Numbered from the stretch's first letter, positions 12,068-23,049 are shown. The stretch: 64,000 nt of DNA from Echinometra lucunter (GCA_029962745.1 CM057157.1:925491-989490), one strand, 5' to 3'. Notes: generated by a model from the letters alone, not told the origin. Numbers and translations are program-made.

Positions 12068-12232
12068 TCAAGGGATGGAGTCAAATGGGAGAGTTACATC
12101 TACAGTGGAATCTTTGATGATAGTAGAACACTGGCTGCCAAACTGATCATAGACCATGTCCTTCAACTTGGATAGAGTCTGTGTCTTAACCTCCTCACTC
12201 CCACAAAGATTGCTACTAATAGAATCCAGCAT
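12068..12232 (-). CDS. MYSM1: MYSM1 terminal coding exon
   Basis: Acceptor AG at 12233-12234. It encodes 54 residues starting [10 protein letters not shown] and ends DSIP-stop (TGA at 12068-12070). The segment is helical and follows the JAMM domain, like the C-terminal tail of vertebrate MYSM1. Confidence 0.88.
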   Translation of the reverse strand: MLDSISSNLCGSEEVKTQTLSKLKDMVYDQFGSQCSTIIKDSTVDVTLPFDSIP

Positions 12233-15200
12233 CTACAGAGGAGAAGGGGGGGGGGCAGAGAAGAGGAAGATGACAGGGTGAAAGGGAGTGGAAGAGTAAG
12301 ATAGGATGTGAGATGTAGGACAGGAAGAGAGTGAGATAGAGAGAGAGAGAGAGCAGATCAAAGAGAATGAATGCAAAAATTTATTGAATTTCAAGACAAA
12401 TGACATTACAGAATTCACTTTGAGAGTAAACAGTATAGTGGAAGTGTCAAATTGACAGAATGAACTACAACCCATGTATCTACAAGTACAGTATATGCCA
12501 GCATACATGTAACTTAATAGAATTGTATAACATTGAACAAAGGTGACAGGATTGCAAATAACAATACCAGTGGAGTAGCGACTGCATTGTTTTTAAACGT
12601 TTCATCCGAACAGAAATCATTTTTGTAACCATGAGAACTCACCTTTTTAAGATAAGTGATTCCAGATTGACCAGGACAAACCCAAAGCATCTCAACTCGG
12701 CTGAGAAGATAGGAAATGATTCAGGAAGTAGGAGTTAATTAAAAACATAATGCAAAATATCATTATTATAATGATGTGTATCCTACATATTATACTTATA
12801 AATGCCACAAAACATAATGAAATGGAATTTTAAATATTAAAAAGGAACAAGAATTGTGGAATGAACTCCTAACAAATTCAACATACAGGTGTACCAGCTC
12901 AGATGAAAATCAAAATGTTTGTCTAAAACACCTACACATGTACATTATTCATCCCATGGAACCTTAACACATGTGCACACCCTGCATCTTCTCTGATTCG
13001 TGTCCCTGGCCTTATTTCCCATTTCTTCTTTGATTTCATTTGATTTCATTTGATTTTATTCAGATTCCACATTCAACAAAAGTATGTATAAACACTGTAA
13101 AAACATAAAATACATGAATATGACATAGAAAGGTGACAAAAAGATACACAATGTATATGTAGAGAGATCTACTAAATGGCATAGCTTGTGTGATGTAGAC
13201 CCCTTGATTCGTCCACGATACAATAATATAAGTTCTAAAAAGTTTTTAGTTTAATTAAAGTAATTACTTGAGAGGGGAAAAATGTGGTAAACAAAACATA
13301 TGTACACTGTACATATGCATTATAATTATATATTTGTGCTTACATTACAAAATAAGAGATTTTTTTTTTTTGCCTGCACTCTTCTACCATCCATACAGCA
13401 AAATATAAGATGAATAAGAGTTATACTCACTATTTATACTGAGCAAATTCTGCTATAAGAAGCGAAGCTGTAGAGAGAAGCTGGTGATGTGATGAAGCTA
13501 CATTCTTGTCTTGATAAACTGAGAAATCAAACTTGTATGGTCTCCCTACAAAACAGAAAAGGAAAATAAAAATGGGAAAATAAAACACAGAGTAGAAACA
13601 AAGTTAGTTGGTCTAGAGGAAAAGATGCATATAGAGAAATAAAAATGACAGAAATTGGCAAAAACCCAAGAATAGAGGGTGTATCAAAACCAGAACAGGC
13701 TATAATTTGTTTAATCATTGTTATCATACCATCCAAATATTCAGATGACAGATGTGAATGACTGCTGAAAAGGACTTGATTTGGTCATTACCAAAAGAGT
13801 TAACAATATTCAAAATATAATTGTCTAGAAGTAGAGTCTACAGTGTATGCTTTATGCATGTACAATATACTGGTAGTTGATATTTCTTTTATAATATATT
13901 TCTTCGGTGAAGAATCAAAAACAAAAATTCATCATAACAAAACATAATTTTATCAAATCCTACACCCCTTATACTAGAGAAATCTCTATGAACTTACAGC
14001 ACTGAAAATCTGGTGACCATTCTTGGCTGACTGTGAGACAATTGATCTTGGATGTAACAAGCTGTCTACTATGATATGGACTCACAATGATACCGATAAA
14101 TGGTGTCTTCGTATCTTGATTAAACCACTCCTAAATAATAAAAAATTTTAAAGATCATCAAAATGCCACTTTCACTGTAAAGTTCCTGAGAAATGACTGC
14201 ATTCAACTCTTATTACATTTCAATAAATGGTGTCTTCCTATGTAAATTAAACCACTGCTAAATGATAAACAAGGAATAGCCAATAACCAAATGCAGAGAA
14301 GTTTGAAGAGTCATAACCCATTCGTGACAGGAATTATTTAAAGCCTAATTTGATCAGCTTTTATTCTTCAAATTGGCAACACCAACATTTTTATTTTATT
14401 GCTACATTTTTGTTATAAAACATTATGTATCTGAAATGAATATAAATTGACAGAAATTATGATGAGAAGTCAAAAAGTTGCCAATTTGCAGGGGAAAACG
14501 GTGATTTTAAACCTTCTATCACATTGCCAATGTAAGGATTTTAATGCTTATTTTCCTTTAAAAAAATTTCAGCATCAAACAACGAATATTGACGCAACCA
14601 AAATGGGCACAGTTTGTGTAGAATTTTTTGCTCTTTCTGCTCATGTATTTGGTATGATTTTTCGGGCTTTGCATCAAAAGATATTAGGCCAAACCACAAA
14701 ATGTGGACCTTCTGTCATGAATGGGATAAACAATGCTTCATTCTAGTGGGGCATCCACTTGCTTTTTTTTACTACTACATGTATAACACCACAAACAAGT
14801 ATTTCCCTGATAATCCAGCATACATCAATTTCAATCCATTACAAAAACATGTATGGAATATAGTCCAGTTTCATGTTTTCTTACAGTATGCTTGCCTGGC
14901 TAACTAATAGTAGAAAATTAAAATTGGCAAGGTAGGCCCATTAGCATAAAATCAGTGATGTCTGACCTATATACATGTGCATCCTTACATCAATATCCTA
15001 AATGTTTTACACACAAGCAATAAGTGAGAAATTTAGCAACGATTAATCCTTGCAGTTTTAAGTGATGAGTTGCAAGCCCTTGAACATAGTGGGGTTCAAC
15101 CACAGACATATAATAAATTTACTAGATGAAGAGCAGCACGCATGTATATCATTACGTGAATGGCATTAGGCCCTGCCTCTTTCGGATCATTTGAAGGGGC

Positions 15201-18200
15201 AGGTAAGCACCTATTATCGCCATGATATCGATAACACTGTTGCATCATTCATATCTATTGCGCGTATCAGTTTTATTGTGACACTTTGATTTAATGCATA
15301 TTTGTTGCGCATTTATTGTGCATTAACTGCGCATGGGGTAAGCTGATACATGTAATGTTTTATAACACGTACAAACAAATGCTACTAGTTGGAAGCATCT
15401 TACAAAATGAATTATTCATTTTTGATCATGAATACTGATGGTGCTTAGGTCCGCCTTCTAATGGATCTGGACAAATGGTGGAGCTCCAGGGGCCTGGGTT
15501 CAACCCATAGGGTGAAGGGAAATAATCCAGAATTTTTTCCCCATTAAAACAAACAAAAGTTTCTGCTTTTCAAAACTTTTTTTTTTTTTAATGACATGAG
15601 CAACATTTTCACCTCATACATAGATGTAGGTACTAACATAACACAAAAAATGTAGAATCCCTCAAAGAATGAATGTCATTATTTATCACCTGAAAGTGTC
15701 CTTGTGTTTCAATGTCTCTGATGGATGGATTCGGGCTGAATGTAGGATGACTGTGATACCAACCTACCACTCTACATCCTACAGACTGGATATCTTCACA
15801 TGCTTCTGTCTGTGATACTAAACAAAGAATGATCAATGGATTAGAATTAAAGCTAAGATAGGACCATCCTACTACTCTACATCCTACAGACTGGATATCT
15901 TCACATGCTTCTGTCTGTGATACTAAACAAAGAATGATCAATGAATTAGAATTAAAGCTAAGATAGGACCATCCTACTACTCTACATCCTACAGACTGGA
16001 TATCTTCACATGCTTCTGTCTGTGATACTAAACAAAGAATGATCAATGGATTAGAATTAAAGCTAAGATAGGACCATCCTACTACTCTACATCCCACAGA
16101 CTAGATATTTTAACTTGCTTCTCTCTGCAGCACCAAATTGACATTGGTGAAGGTGATGGACAAACTATCATTTTCAAGGTGATCAGGGTGGGGGGGGGGG
16201 GGGGGGGGGTGTTTCACAAAGACTAATGGGGTGTTTGCAAGTTGCAACTGATTGTCACCGGCCAATCAAATCATCAAATCTTAAAAGGGCAGACCCTGAG
16301 CCAATCAGAATGGTTGTTTCAAAATTAGCAATTATTTGCAATTGATTGTAACCTTCTTGCAACACCCCATAAGATTGACTAAAATTGCACTTAACTATGG
16401 CTGGCCATTCATACCACTGTTTTCTTTCACCATGGGTCTCTGAAAGAATTTGCAAATGGTCACAAATCTGCAGAATTGACAATTATTATAAAGTTCATTG
16501 AAGAAGAAAACAAAAAATGTAAATTCTTCAAATTTGTGACAATGATTTCCACATCCCTTGAGAGACCGAAAGTGAAAGCTAACAGTGGCATGAATGGTTT
16601 GCCATACTTAAGAGCAACTTGAGTCAATCTTAGTCTTTGTGAAACACCCCCCTGGATGTAGCTATCTTTTCGAAGCGAAGCACGGAATGATAGCGTATTC
16701 AGATCGCCAACAAAGTGATAGCTTGTCCAGTTGCCTGAAACCAAATGTCTTGCATCATGAGGTCGCATCCTTTTGCATTAAATGGTGATTCTACCTTTGG
16801 TAGTGTACTTCTGACTTTGAAAACTGCCACACATGTATCTCCTACTAAAGTATTAATCCTATGGTAGCAAAAGTATATATTTCATGACAGGAAATTACAA
16901 GACAAATATAAAAATGCACTACAAAATCTATGAAACAGGGGAGGGGCATTTTAACACACAATGCTGGCTTCAGTCATCCGCTCAGATTTGGACTCTAACC
17001 CATGATCTTTGATTCGATAAGCAGACGCTTTTTCGACCGAATCAACTAGCTCCCCCCCCCCCCCCCCCCCACCCCAAGCAAAAAACAATTTACACTTTCC
17101 ACATGTTTTTCTGCATATGTGTACAGCAATATGTTTGACTGGCCCCCCAGGTTAGATAAGCTCTAAAAATTTTGCATAAATTTGACTATTTACCTGGGTC
17201 CATCTCACACTGCATGCCAGTACTAAGACTTCTACATGGTCTAGCTACCCTCACATCCAGTATGCAATTTTCTTCATCATAGTGACCTCCTAACAGACCA
17301 ATCACTTCTGTCGTAGAGAGATGAGAATGCTGTCAAATAAAACACAGTCATAGGAATCTTAAAGAATAGATGTCTCTAAAACTGTACATGTATCTCGTCT
17401 CTCTCGTAGACAGATTAGAATGCTGTCAAATAAACAGAGTCAATGGAATCTAAAAAATAGAATCTATAAAATTGTTATGTTATCTTGACTGATGAGATTC
17501 AATGAGCTTTCTATATGATGTTAATGCCATTTTCGATAAGTGCAATTATACATGTACAAATCAACTGACCAAGTCTACTTTTGCGATGATTAAATGCTGA
17601 TTCAATGTATCACTAAAAAAACATGTGATATGCAGCGCACTCTCGCACGTATTGGCGCCGATACGTGCAACAATGCATACCACTCTTCGCCTAGCGCCTG
17701 TGGCCGAGAACTGCGGGTGTGGGTGAACTCGAGGTGTTGGAGGTTGCGTTATTGAAATGGAAATTATATCAAGTGGTGAAATCGCCGAGAAGGTAGGATT
17801 TTGTATCAATCAAAAGTCGATAATTTTGAGTTTGAAAAATAAATTTTAGGTTCTAATATCACAGTTAGATCTACTGGTCCACTGGCGAACTTGGAAGGTA
17901 GTTTAGAGGGCTAACCGGGCATGAGAAAGTGTGATTTGGAGGTATAATATTTCTTGGCTTATGCGGTCTAAACAGGGGCAAATGGCAGCCATTTAAAGCT
18001 ATTCATGTAATGGAATAAAATAATGAATTTGGCCCTATGAGTGATTAAATGCTATACTACAAGTTAACCATAAATGAAGTTCACTTACCAAATCCATAGT
18101 CACTATTGCATCTCCTTTCACTTTCACACTGAACGGGGCCTGAAGATCAAAATAGAAAGTCAATGCCAACTGATATTCACACTACATCTGAAAAAGGTGT

Positions 18201-21200
18201 CTTTCACTATTTGCCACACAATATGAAAGATTACATACTTATCTTTCATATTATCTGGCAATGAATTTAAATATGATGATGTAAAGACATGTATAGGTGT
18301 TCACTGGTGTATTTTACAATCAAAATATCAAAACTTAGATTTCGGTCCCTTGAAACTTCAAGGTAGAGTTCCATTGTTAAATCCAGTGTAGCTCTCTCTG
18401 CAACCTGCTGTGAAATATTTACAATGCTCATAGCTACGCCTGCATGAAAATGAATGTTCAGACGTGGTAATTATGTAGTAAATGTATATGTACTTTGGCT
18501 ACCTTCAGCTTCCTCCCCTTCTACATGTATCTAACTTAACTGCCTGCAGAAACTCATTTAGACTCACTTTAAACAAGCAAGGAATTCTCAGAAAAAAGCA
18601 TAAATCCATAAGACTCACTCAGCTGAGTAAACTTACAATTCTATGTTCTAACCCTTCATGTCTACTGTAGCTGCACACTGAAAAAGCACATTCTACATTC
18701 ATGCACCACATTCAAATGACAATCCAAATTCACAGCTTCATGTACACAGTACATATCCTCTTGAATACCCAACCACAAAGTGATTTCATTGAACATTCTA
18801 ATGAACATTCATAACTGTCAAACCCTAGCAGTGACAAAACCTGCTTACTCATTTTATGCATACCTGTTGAACAAAGGTTTCCACTGCAATTATGTTCATT
18901 CTGTATGCGAAGTCGTCTGCTTGGACAGGGTTGAACCCGTTTGTGACGTCAGTAAAACATCGTTATTTTTTTTGGCGAATCGCTCCTACATCACTCATGC
19001 TGGGAGGTGGTTTTATTTGTATCATTTTTAAGTTACCTGATACGTACTTTGACGTAAAACTGATAAGATTGCTATCTGTTAGCTTTCCAGTTTCTAGTGA
19101 TACATCATTTGCCATATTTGTGATTTTCTTTGAATGTGTTCTCTAACTTGCCTGGCACAGCAATGCAAAATATGTCAGGCAAATTGAATGTGCAGTCAGA
19201 CTACTGAAGTGCAATGATTTGTAAACAGGTAAATGTATTCATTAACTACATTTACCTCAATCACATTTAACTTTGCATACATCCTTCAAAACGGCTAAAA
19301 TACTAAATTCATTTTCATTCATTGGTCAGAATGCAGGCTGCATTAATTAGTTACTGCTATGTCAGGATGGTTAAGCATTACAAGGCAAAGGATCAAAGTT
19401 AACCAATACCCATGAATACTTACCAATAAAGTACTGGAGAACTTGTAGCAATCTATCAGTTTGAAAGGGTCATAGGCTGGTGCTTTTTGCTGTCTTGATT
19501 TTGGCCTGGAAGAATAGTGGAAAGATTAAAGGAGAATGGAACAAAGGCATCTGTGTACTTTCAGCCAGCATCTGTGATGTCATTGTGGACAACTCTCCAT
19601 TCATTTTGTGCATAATTAAAAAAAAATTGATTTATATGAAATTTCAAGTCAGGAATCAAAATAATTCTTCCCAAAATGCTTGCAGAATTGGTGAAGCCAT
19701 GTCATACTCAAACAGTACATGTGAATCAAAAGAATTTATATCATTCTTTAAAATGAAGAAAATGTTAAATTTTACATACAAAATTAATGCAGAGTTGTCC
19801 ATGATGACATCACAGATGCTGGTGGAGTTGCCAACTTAAAATATCCCCATAATAATGATTTACTTATTAACACTTTTGAAATTCACAACTCTTGAACAGA
19901 TTGTCTGATTTTGCTCAAACTTTCACTGTCTACTCTTTCTTGTTCTTCTCCATTTGCTGAAAGCACACTGATGCCTAGGTTGCATTCTCCTTTAAAACAT
20001 GAATCTACAAATTTACATGTCAAATGGTAGAGAAGGCTAAACTGGCATTCAGACAGTTTTCAAGAGAGAGAGGCTTACATTATCTGAAGAGAATGAAGTT
20101 TAATTCACACATGATCTGCATGAAGGAAACCATGGCAGGAACATATCCTGACAGAAGAGCATAGTGATTAATACTTCTGAAGTTGTGTGAAATATGCATA
20201 GGTAACTACAGTTACTCTATATTGTAGGTCAATTTCCTGCACTAACAGGATACAGAACTTGAACTCTGAACCCAAACTCTTTATCAAACCCTAAGCCTAA
20301 CCCTAAGCCTAACCCTAAGCCTAACCTCAAAACCCTATTAAATACAACCATGATGCCAACTTACAATCTATGACAAAATAAGGCCCTATGAATTTGTCAA
20401 CAGAGTGAGTATGTATACCATGCCAAAACATTTATCACATTGATAGGCAGACAAGTGCACAAGCACAAGGAAGATGTACTAAATAGATTAAAAACATAAA
20501 GAAAGAAGAACAATAAGAAAGAAATTCATGACTTCTTGTTAATCCTTACTTGTTCTGTTTCTCAATGACTGAACTTGTTTTCTCCTCATTACAGTTACCT
20601 CCAGGATGCTTGGGGAAGATCTTTCTTCTTGGTCTCTAAACAATCATAAAATAATATCACCGCAAGAAGATAAAAGATGTGTTATAAAATATAGTTAAAA
20701 TCTAGCACAGCTCAGTGTCTTATACATGTAGATCGGTACGTGTCATCTTCCTGTCACTATATGCACTAACAATGTACCACAAACAATTCCATCAAATAAC
20801 CCTTTAAATGTATGCTGGGGGCATGCCCAAAACAACACAAGCTTTACAATACTGAAATGTGAGGAGATTTCATTTGAGAAGTATTGATGCTATGTTGATC
20901 TTACATACTTGTACTGTACATGCAATAACTAGCTTTGATTCTGGGGCTAAAATGTATAATTTCATGAGACATCCTGTACCATTTTGGCATAGTCTTACTT
21001 TGTAATCCTAAGGTTTGTTCAGATATGAAGCAGCAAACCCTGTTGGTAAACTCCCATGGTTCTTATTTCGGGATACAAGTTGGAAAAAAACACTTTTAAA
21101 AATGCTGAGACAAAAGCTGTGCACCTTTTGAATTCTTCAAAAATTAGTGCAAAATATCATGTCATGAGTTTGTCTGAGGAGCTTTTGGCAAAACTCTCTT

Positions 21201-23049
21201 TTATTTGTGCTTTGGCGCATTAATGCACGTTAATTATCATAAGTGCCGATTGCTCGAGTACCATAAACGTGAGCAATAAAAAAAAAAGACTGCATGGGTT
21301 GCTACAGGTGTTTCCATCTTTAGATTTGAAGAAACCTTTTTTTCTTGACTCTGGGCAATTCCGCGTTGGAAAAACAGTCACGTTTTATAGTAAAAAACAA
21401 TCCCTTTAATAGCCTTAAATAGCCAAATCTTTGAATTAAAAAAGCTGAAACAATAAAGAATTCCACAGTCTGTTACCCAGGTGTTATAGCGCAATATCAT
21501 GAATGTAAGAGTAAAATTATTGGAATGAAAGAGCTCACATGAAAGAATGGGCATATTTACAGAGCATTAAATGGTGAGAAGCAAGGCAAAAGAGTACAAA
21601 AGAAGCAAAGAAAGTCTAAAAATGTTGGTAACGGAATTACACCCTTATCGTGGAATTGCCCCTCTACAGCTGGTTTTAACCCAGTGAAGGCCTGTTCTCA
21701 TATGAGTGGGGAAAAACCATTGGGGGGTTTTCAGAGGGGGATTTCAAAGGGCATTTTATATCACACAAGTGAATGAGTGCAAGACATTTTAAGTGCAATC
21801 CTTTGTTGCATCATTGCCATTTAAAAACCTCCATGGTTCCCCCCACACAACTGAACAAGCCTTATGGCCAAGTAAAAAAATATATATTAGTTTCTCATCC
21901 CTACGCGCATCGTTTTTTGCTGCTGCATCAAAAAATTTTTTTAAACAAAACATAAATAAAAAGACGAAATTTTGATTGATTTTTTGCTGTTTCCAGCCCT
22001 TGAACCCTCGCACATGGACAGCCAATTACGAGAATCTCTCGTTTAAAATATAACCCACCACTATAACACAGGAACCTACTATGTATTTCCGGTGGGGTAT
22101 ACCAATCCCGAATTAAAAAATCCTGTTTAAAGTCTTATCAGTGCCTAGCATCTTCGCTCGAGAGGTGGTGGTTTTGAATTACACCTGCACTCCTCATCAT
22201 CTTACGTAATAGTGTAAACAGACCTTACTACGGCACTGCCTGAAAAGAAATGAGAAGTATGAAATATATTCCGCATTTTCCAGCTTGATCCAATAACTTC
22301 TAATGCATAGCCCTAATAATCATACTAACTACAGGGTACACTAGCAAAGAGATTTAGAAATTCTGCTCAAACTGCGTCTATCTTTGTTGTATCACTATTA
22401 GTTGTTTGATGGGTTAATACTGTAAAAGGCAAAAGCTGATGGAAAGCTCAAAATCACTGTTTTTCCATGCAAACTGGCAACTTTTCAACTTCTTAAGATA
22501 CTTTTGGTCAATTTATATTCATTTAGAATACACATCTTTAAAAGAAAGATGTACATGTATCAAAGAAGAATACTGCTGTTCAAATAATTCCTGTCATCTG
22601 TGGATATATAGCCTCCATACAAGACATCTGAGCAGGTCAATTTTCAAATCATATCGACCCTATTTTGAGAAAAGTCCATATAAATCAGAAAGCCAGTCCA
22701 TATTTTTGATATACCACATTTTTTCGCGTACAAGAAATTTTGAGCACACGCAAACAATCAAACTTGGTTTAAATGCGTAAACGCGATCTAGTGCACGTGC
22801 AAAAAATATCACTGCACGCATCTAATGCAAATTTAATTTTTGGGAATGATTTTTGTTTTGCCTGTTAGCGCTTGTATTTTTTGGGGGCGATATCTCTATC
22901 AAGGCCAGTCCACATTATTTAAATATCATTTCCAGCCATTATACTTACCATTGATTCTAGCCTGTTAGTCTTTGATTCAGGCTGATGCATGTGAGCCCAA
23001 CGTTCAACAGTACTCCTTCTCTTCCTCACCTTCTGTTGATTGGGGTTAT
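12068..23049 (-). CDS. MYSM1: MYSM1-type histone H2A deubiquitinase, C-terminal ten exons
   Basis: Split gene; exons in coding order are 22949-23049, 20550-20635, 19424-19505, 18089-18139, 17194-17329, 15690-15817, 13998-14130, 13431-13545, 12643-12700 and 12068-12232. All junctions are GT/AG and every phase agrees. Together they encode a basic linker (RKRRS, RPRRK), the stretch YDPFKLIDC, then an MPN/JAMM domain. The metalloprotease residues are present: Glu in [10 protein letters not shown] and the HSH-x7-S-x2-D motif in [14 protein letters not shown]. Downstream IGIIVSPYH and PYKFDF follow vertebrate MYSM1 closely. MYSM1 is a nuclear zinc protease that removes monoubiquitin from histone H2A and aids transcription. 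The relative MPND fits less well because the [13 protein letters not shown] loop and the C-terminal helices are MYSM1-like. The expected N-terminal SANT and SWIRM exons were not found, so the model is partial at its 5' end. Confidence 0.9.
12643..12700 (-). CDS. MYSM1: MYSM1 exon after the MPN domain
   Basis: A 58-base exon between acceptor AG (12701-12702) and donor GT (12641-12642). With one base completing the previous codon it reads [20 protein letters not shown] in phase with both neighbours. Confidence 0.85.
13431..13545 (-). CDS. MYSM1: MYSM1 exon, end of MPN domain
   Basis: A 115-base exon starting inside a Trp codon. It encodes [11 protein letters not shown] then a helical segment ending EFAQYK. 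Splice sites AG (13546-13547) and GT (13429-13430). Confidence 0.87.
13546..13997. other. MYSM1 intron, no separate feature
   Basis: AT-rich intron. The 69-residue minus-strand frame at 13527-13736 overlaps the exon in another frame and is not supported. Confidence 0.6.
13998..14130 (-). CDS. MYSM1: MYSM1 exon, MPN core strands
   Basis: A 133-base exon encoding [20 protein letters not shown] and continuing to WSPDFQC. The FIGIIVSPY block is the conserved strand after the JAMM metal site. Acceptor AG at 14131-14132, donor GT at 13996-13997. Confidence 0.9.
14313..14729 (+). mobile_element. piggyBac-like MITE, copy 3, in a MYSM1 intron
   Basis: ATAA at both ends (14313-14316 and 14726-14729) bounds termini CCCATTCGTGACAG and CTGTCATGAATGGG. 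The interior is collinear with the copy at 10190. The matching ATAA on both sides suggests insertion at a non-canonical site or a parallel change from TTAA. Confidence 0.83.
14730..15101. other. MYSM1 intron, no separate feature
   Basis: AT-rich intronic sequence between a piggyBac-like MITE and the fold-back repeat at 15102. Nothing recognised. Confidence 0.5.
15102..15503. mobile_element. Fold-back repeat, copy 1 (MITE-like)
   Basis: About 400 bp that recurs at 25068-25430. Inside it, ggatcatttgaaggggcagg plus taagcacc on the left is the near inverse complement of ggtgctta plus ggtccgccttctaatggatc on the right, so the element can fold back. Between them are several short gcgca-rich motifs. 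No target duplication was identified and the superfamily is unknown. Confidence 0.65.
15690..15817 (-). CDS. MYSM1: MYSM1 exon carrying the JAMM metal-binding motif
   Basis: A 128-base exon with donor GT at 15688-15689 and acceptor AG at 15818-15819. It encodes [20 protein letters not shown] followed by [14 protein letters not shown] and IETQGHFQ. The two His, the Ser and the Asp of the JAMM signature are all present. Upstream copies of its first part are listed separately. Confidence 0.92.
15775..16130 (-). repeat. 105-bp tandem duplication of a 3' splice site and exon start
   Basis: The end of the intron, its AG and about the first 60 bases of the JAMM exon are repeated upstream at 105-bp spacing. 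Equivalent exon starts are at 15817, 15922 and 16027, and a diverged fourth copy lies around 16085-16135. The extra copies read [19 protein letters not shown] and then pass into intron sequence before HSHP. Because 105 is a multiple of three, a 154-codon frame stays open across all copies (15633-16097), which is not itself a gene. Confidence 0.92.
16188..16652. mobile_element. MITE with long inverted termini in a MYSM1 intron
   Basis: The left end GGGGTGTTTCACAAAGACTAA (shown here only as its core TTTCACAAAGACTAA) is matched in inverse orientation on the right by TTAGTCTTTGTGAAACACCC. A 20-base G run precedes the left end. No coding capacity. Superfamily not assigned. Confidence 0.7.
16653..17193. 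other. MYSM1 intron, no separate feature
   Basis: Intronic sequence with a C run near 17053-17072. Nothing else recognised. Confidence 0.5.
17194..17329 (-). CDS. MYSM1: MYSM1 exon carrying the JAMM glutamate
   Basis: A 136-base exon encoding [20 protein letters not shown] and continuing to [11 protein letters not shown]. The Glu of [10 protein letters not shown] is the catalytic acid of the JAMM family. Acceptor AG at 17330-17331, donor GT at 17192-17193. Confidence 0.92.
17308..17475 (-). repeat. 84-bp tandem duplication of a second MYSM1 acceptor region
   Basis: The segment gaatgctgtcaaataaa at the acceptor of the exon at 17194-17329 recurs 84 bases upstream (17409). Flanking similarity covers the first few exon codons and the adjacent intron. 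The extra copy is more diverged than those at 15.8-16.1 kb. Confidence 0.7.
17476..18088. other. MYSM1 intron with a local CpG-rich patch
   Basis: About 17630-17740 is GC- and CpG-rich compared with its surroundings. On the plus strand an ATG at about 17755 opens [12 protein letters not shown] followed by GTAGG, which could be a first exon with a donor site. No second exon was recognised, so no gene is called. Confidence 0.3.
18089..18139 (-). CDS. MYSM1: MYSM1 small exon at the start of the MPN domain
   Basis: A 51-base, 17-codon exon, [17 protein letters not shown]. It aligns with the first MPN strand of MYSM1 (PFQVKV...MDL pattern). Acceptor AG at 18140-18141, donor GT at 18087-18088. Confidence 0.88.
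18140..19423. other. MYSM1 intron, no separate feature
   Basis: AT-rich intron. The overlapping 83- and 84-residue plus-strand frames (18780-19146) have no recognisable motif and no support. Confidence 0.5.
19424..19505 (-). CDS. MYSM1: MYSM1 exon before the MPN domain
   Basis: An 82-base exon encoding [20 protein letters not shown] and ending KFSSTLL. The YDPFKLIDC block matches the conserved segment just before the MPN domain of MYSM1. The acceptor lies only about 20 bases from the MITE at 19526. Confidence 0.88.
19526..19995. mobile_element. Nested inverted-repeat MITE next to a splice acceptor
   Basis: The outer arms TTAAAGGAGAATG and CATTCTCCTTTAA extend inward through GGCATCTGTGTACTTTCAG and its near inverse. 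A second inverted pair, gcatctgtgatgtcattgtg against catgatgacatcacagatgc, lies inside. About 470 bp without coding capacity. Confidence 0.75.
19996..20549. other. MYSM1 intron with a telomere-like 12-mer repeat
   Basis: Apart from the short repeat at 20287-20327, nothing recognised. Confidence 0.5.
20287..20327. repeat. Telomere-like interstitial repeat
   Basis: Just over three copies of the 12-mer aaccctaagcct, which contains the CCCTAA telomeric motif alternating with a variant. Confidence 0.8.
20550..20635 (-). CDS. MYSM1: MYSM1 linker exon
   Basis: An 86-base exon beginning [13 protein letters not shown] and ending SVIEKQN plus two bases. It is basic and hydrophilic, in phase with both neighbours. 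The function comes from position between SWIRM and MPN in the family. Confidence 0.8.
20636..22285. other. MYSM1 intron, no separate feature
   Basis: AT-rich intron. The overlapping short frames at 21773-22025 on both strands have no motif or codon support. Confidence 0.5.
22286..22602 (-). mobile_element. Degenerate piggyBac-like MITE, copy 4
   Basis: Order and sequence follow the copy at 3503: ccaataacttctaatgcata, then agttgtttgatg, then caaactggcaacttttcaac, then caaataattcctgtca. Both termini are eroded. Confidence 0.65.
22949..23049 (-). CDS. MYSM1: MYSM1 linker exon, most upstream confident exon
   Basis: A 101-base exon reading [20 protein letters not shown] and ending NRLESM, with donor GTAAGT. 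The basic RKRRS stretch could contribute to nuclear localisation. Acceptor AG at 23050-23051. Confidence 0.75.

Noticed and set aside
14447..14907. Overlapping 97-99 codon plus-strand frames
   Set aside because: They lie mainly within the non-coding piggyBac-like MITE. The related frame at 10324-10542 is the same artefact in another copy.
15633..16097. A 154-codon frame with three near-identical repeats as a repeat-protein gene
   Set aside because: It is the MYSM1 JAMM exon plus tandem copies of its acceptor and intron. The splice-site phases explain the frame, and the repeats contain intron sequence.
12068..23049. MPND rather than MYSM1 as the JAMM gene
   Set aside because: Both have MPN domains, but the [12 protein letters not shown] loop, the FIGIIVSPY strand, PYKF and the YDPFKLIDC segment follow the MYSM1 pattern, and no RAMA-type domain was seen.
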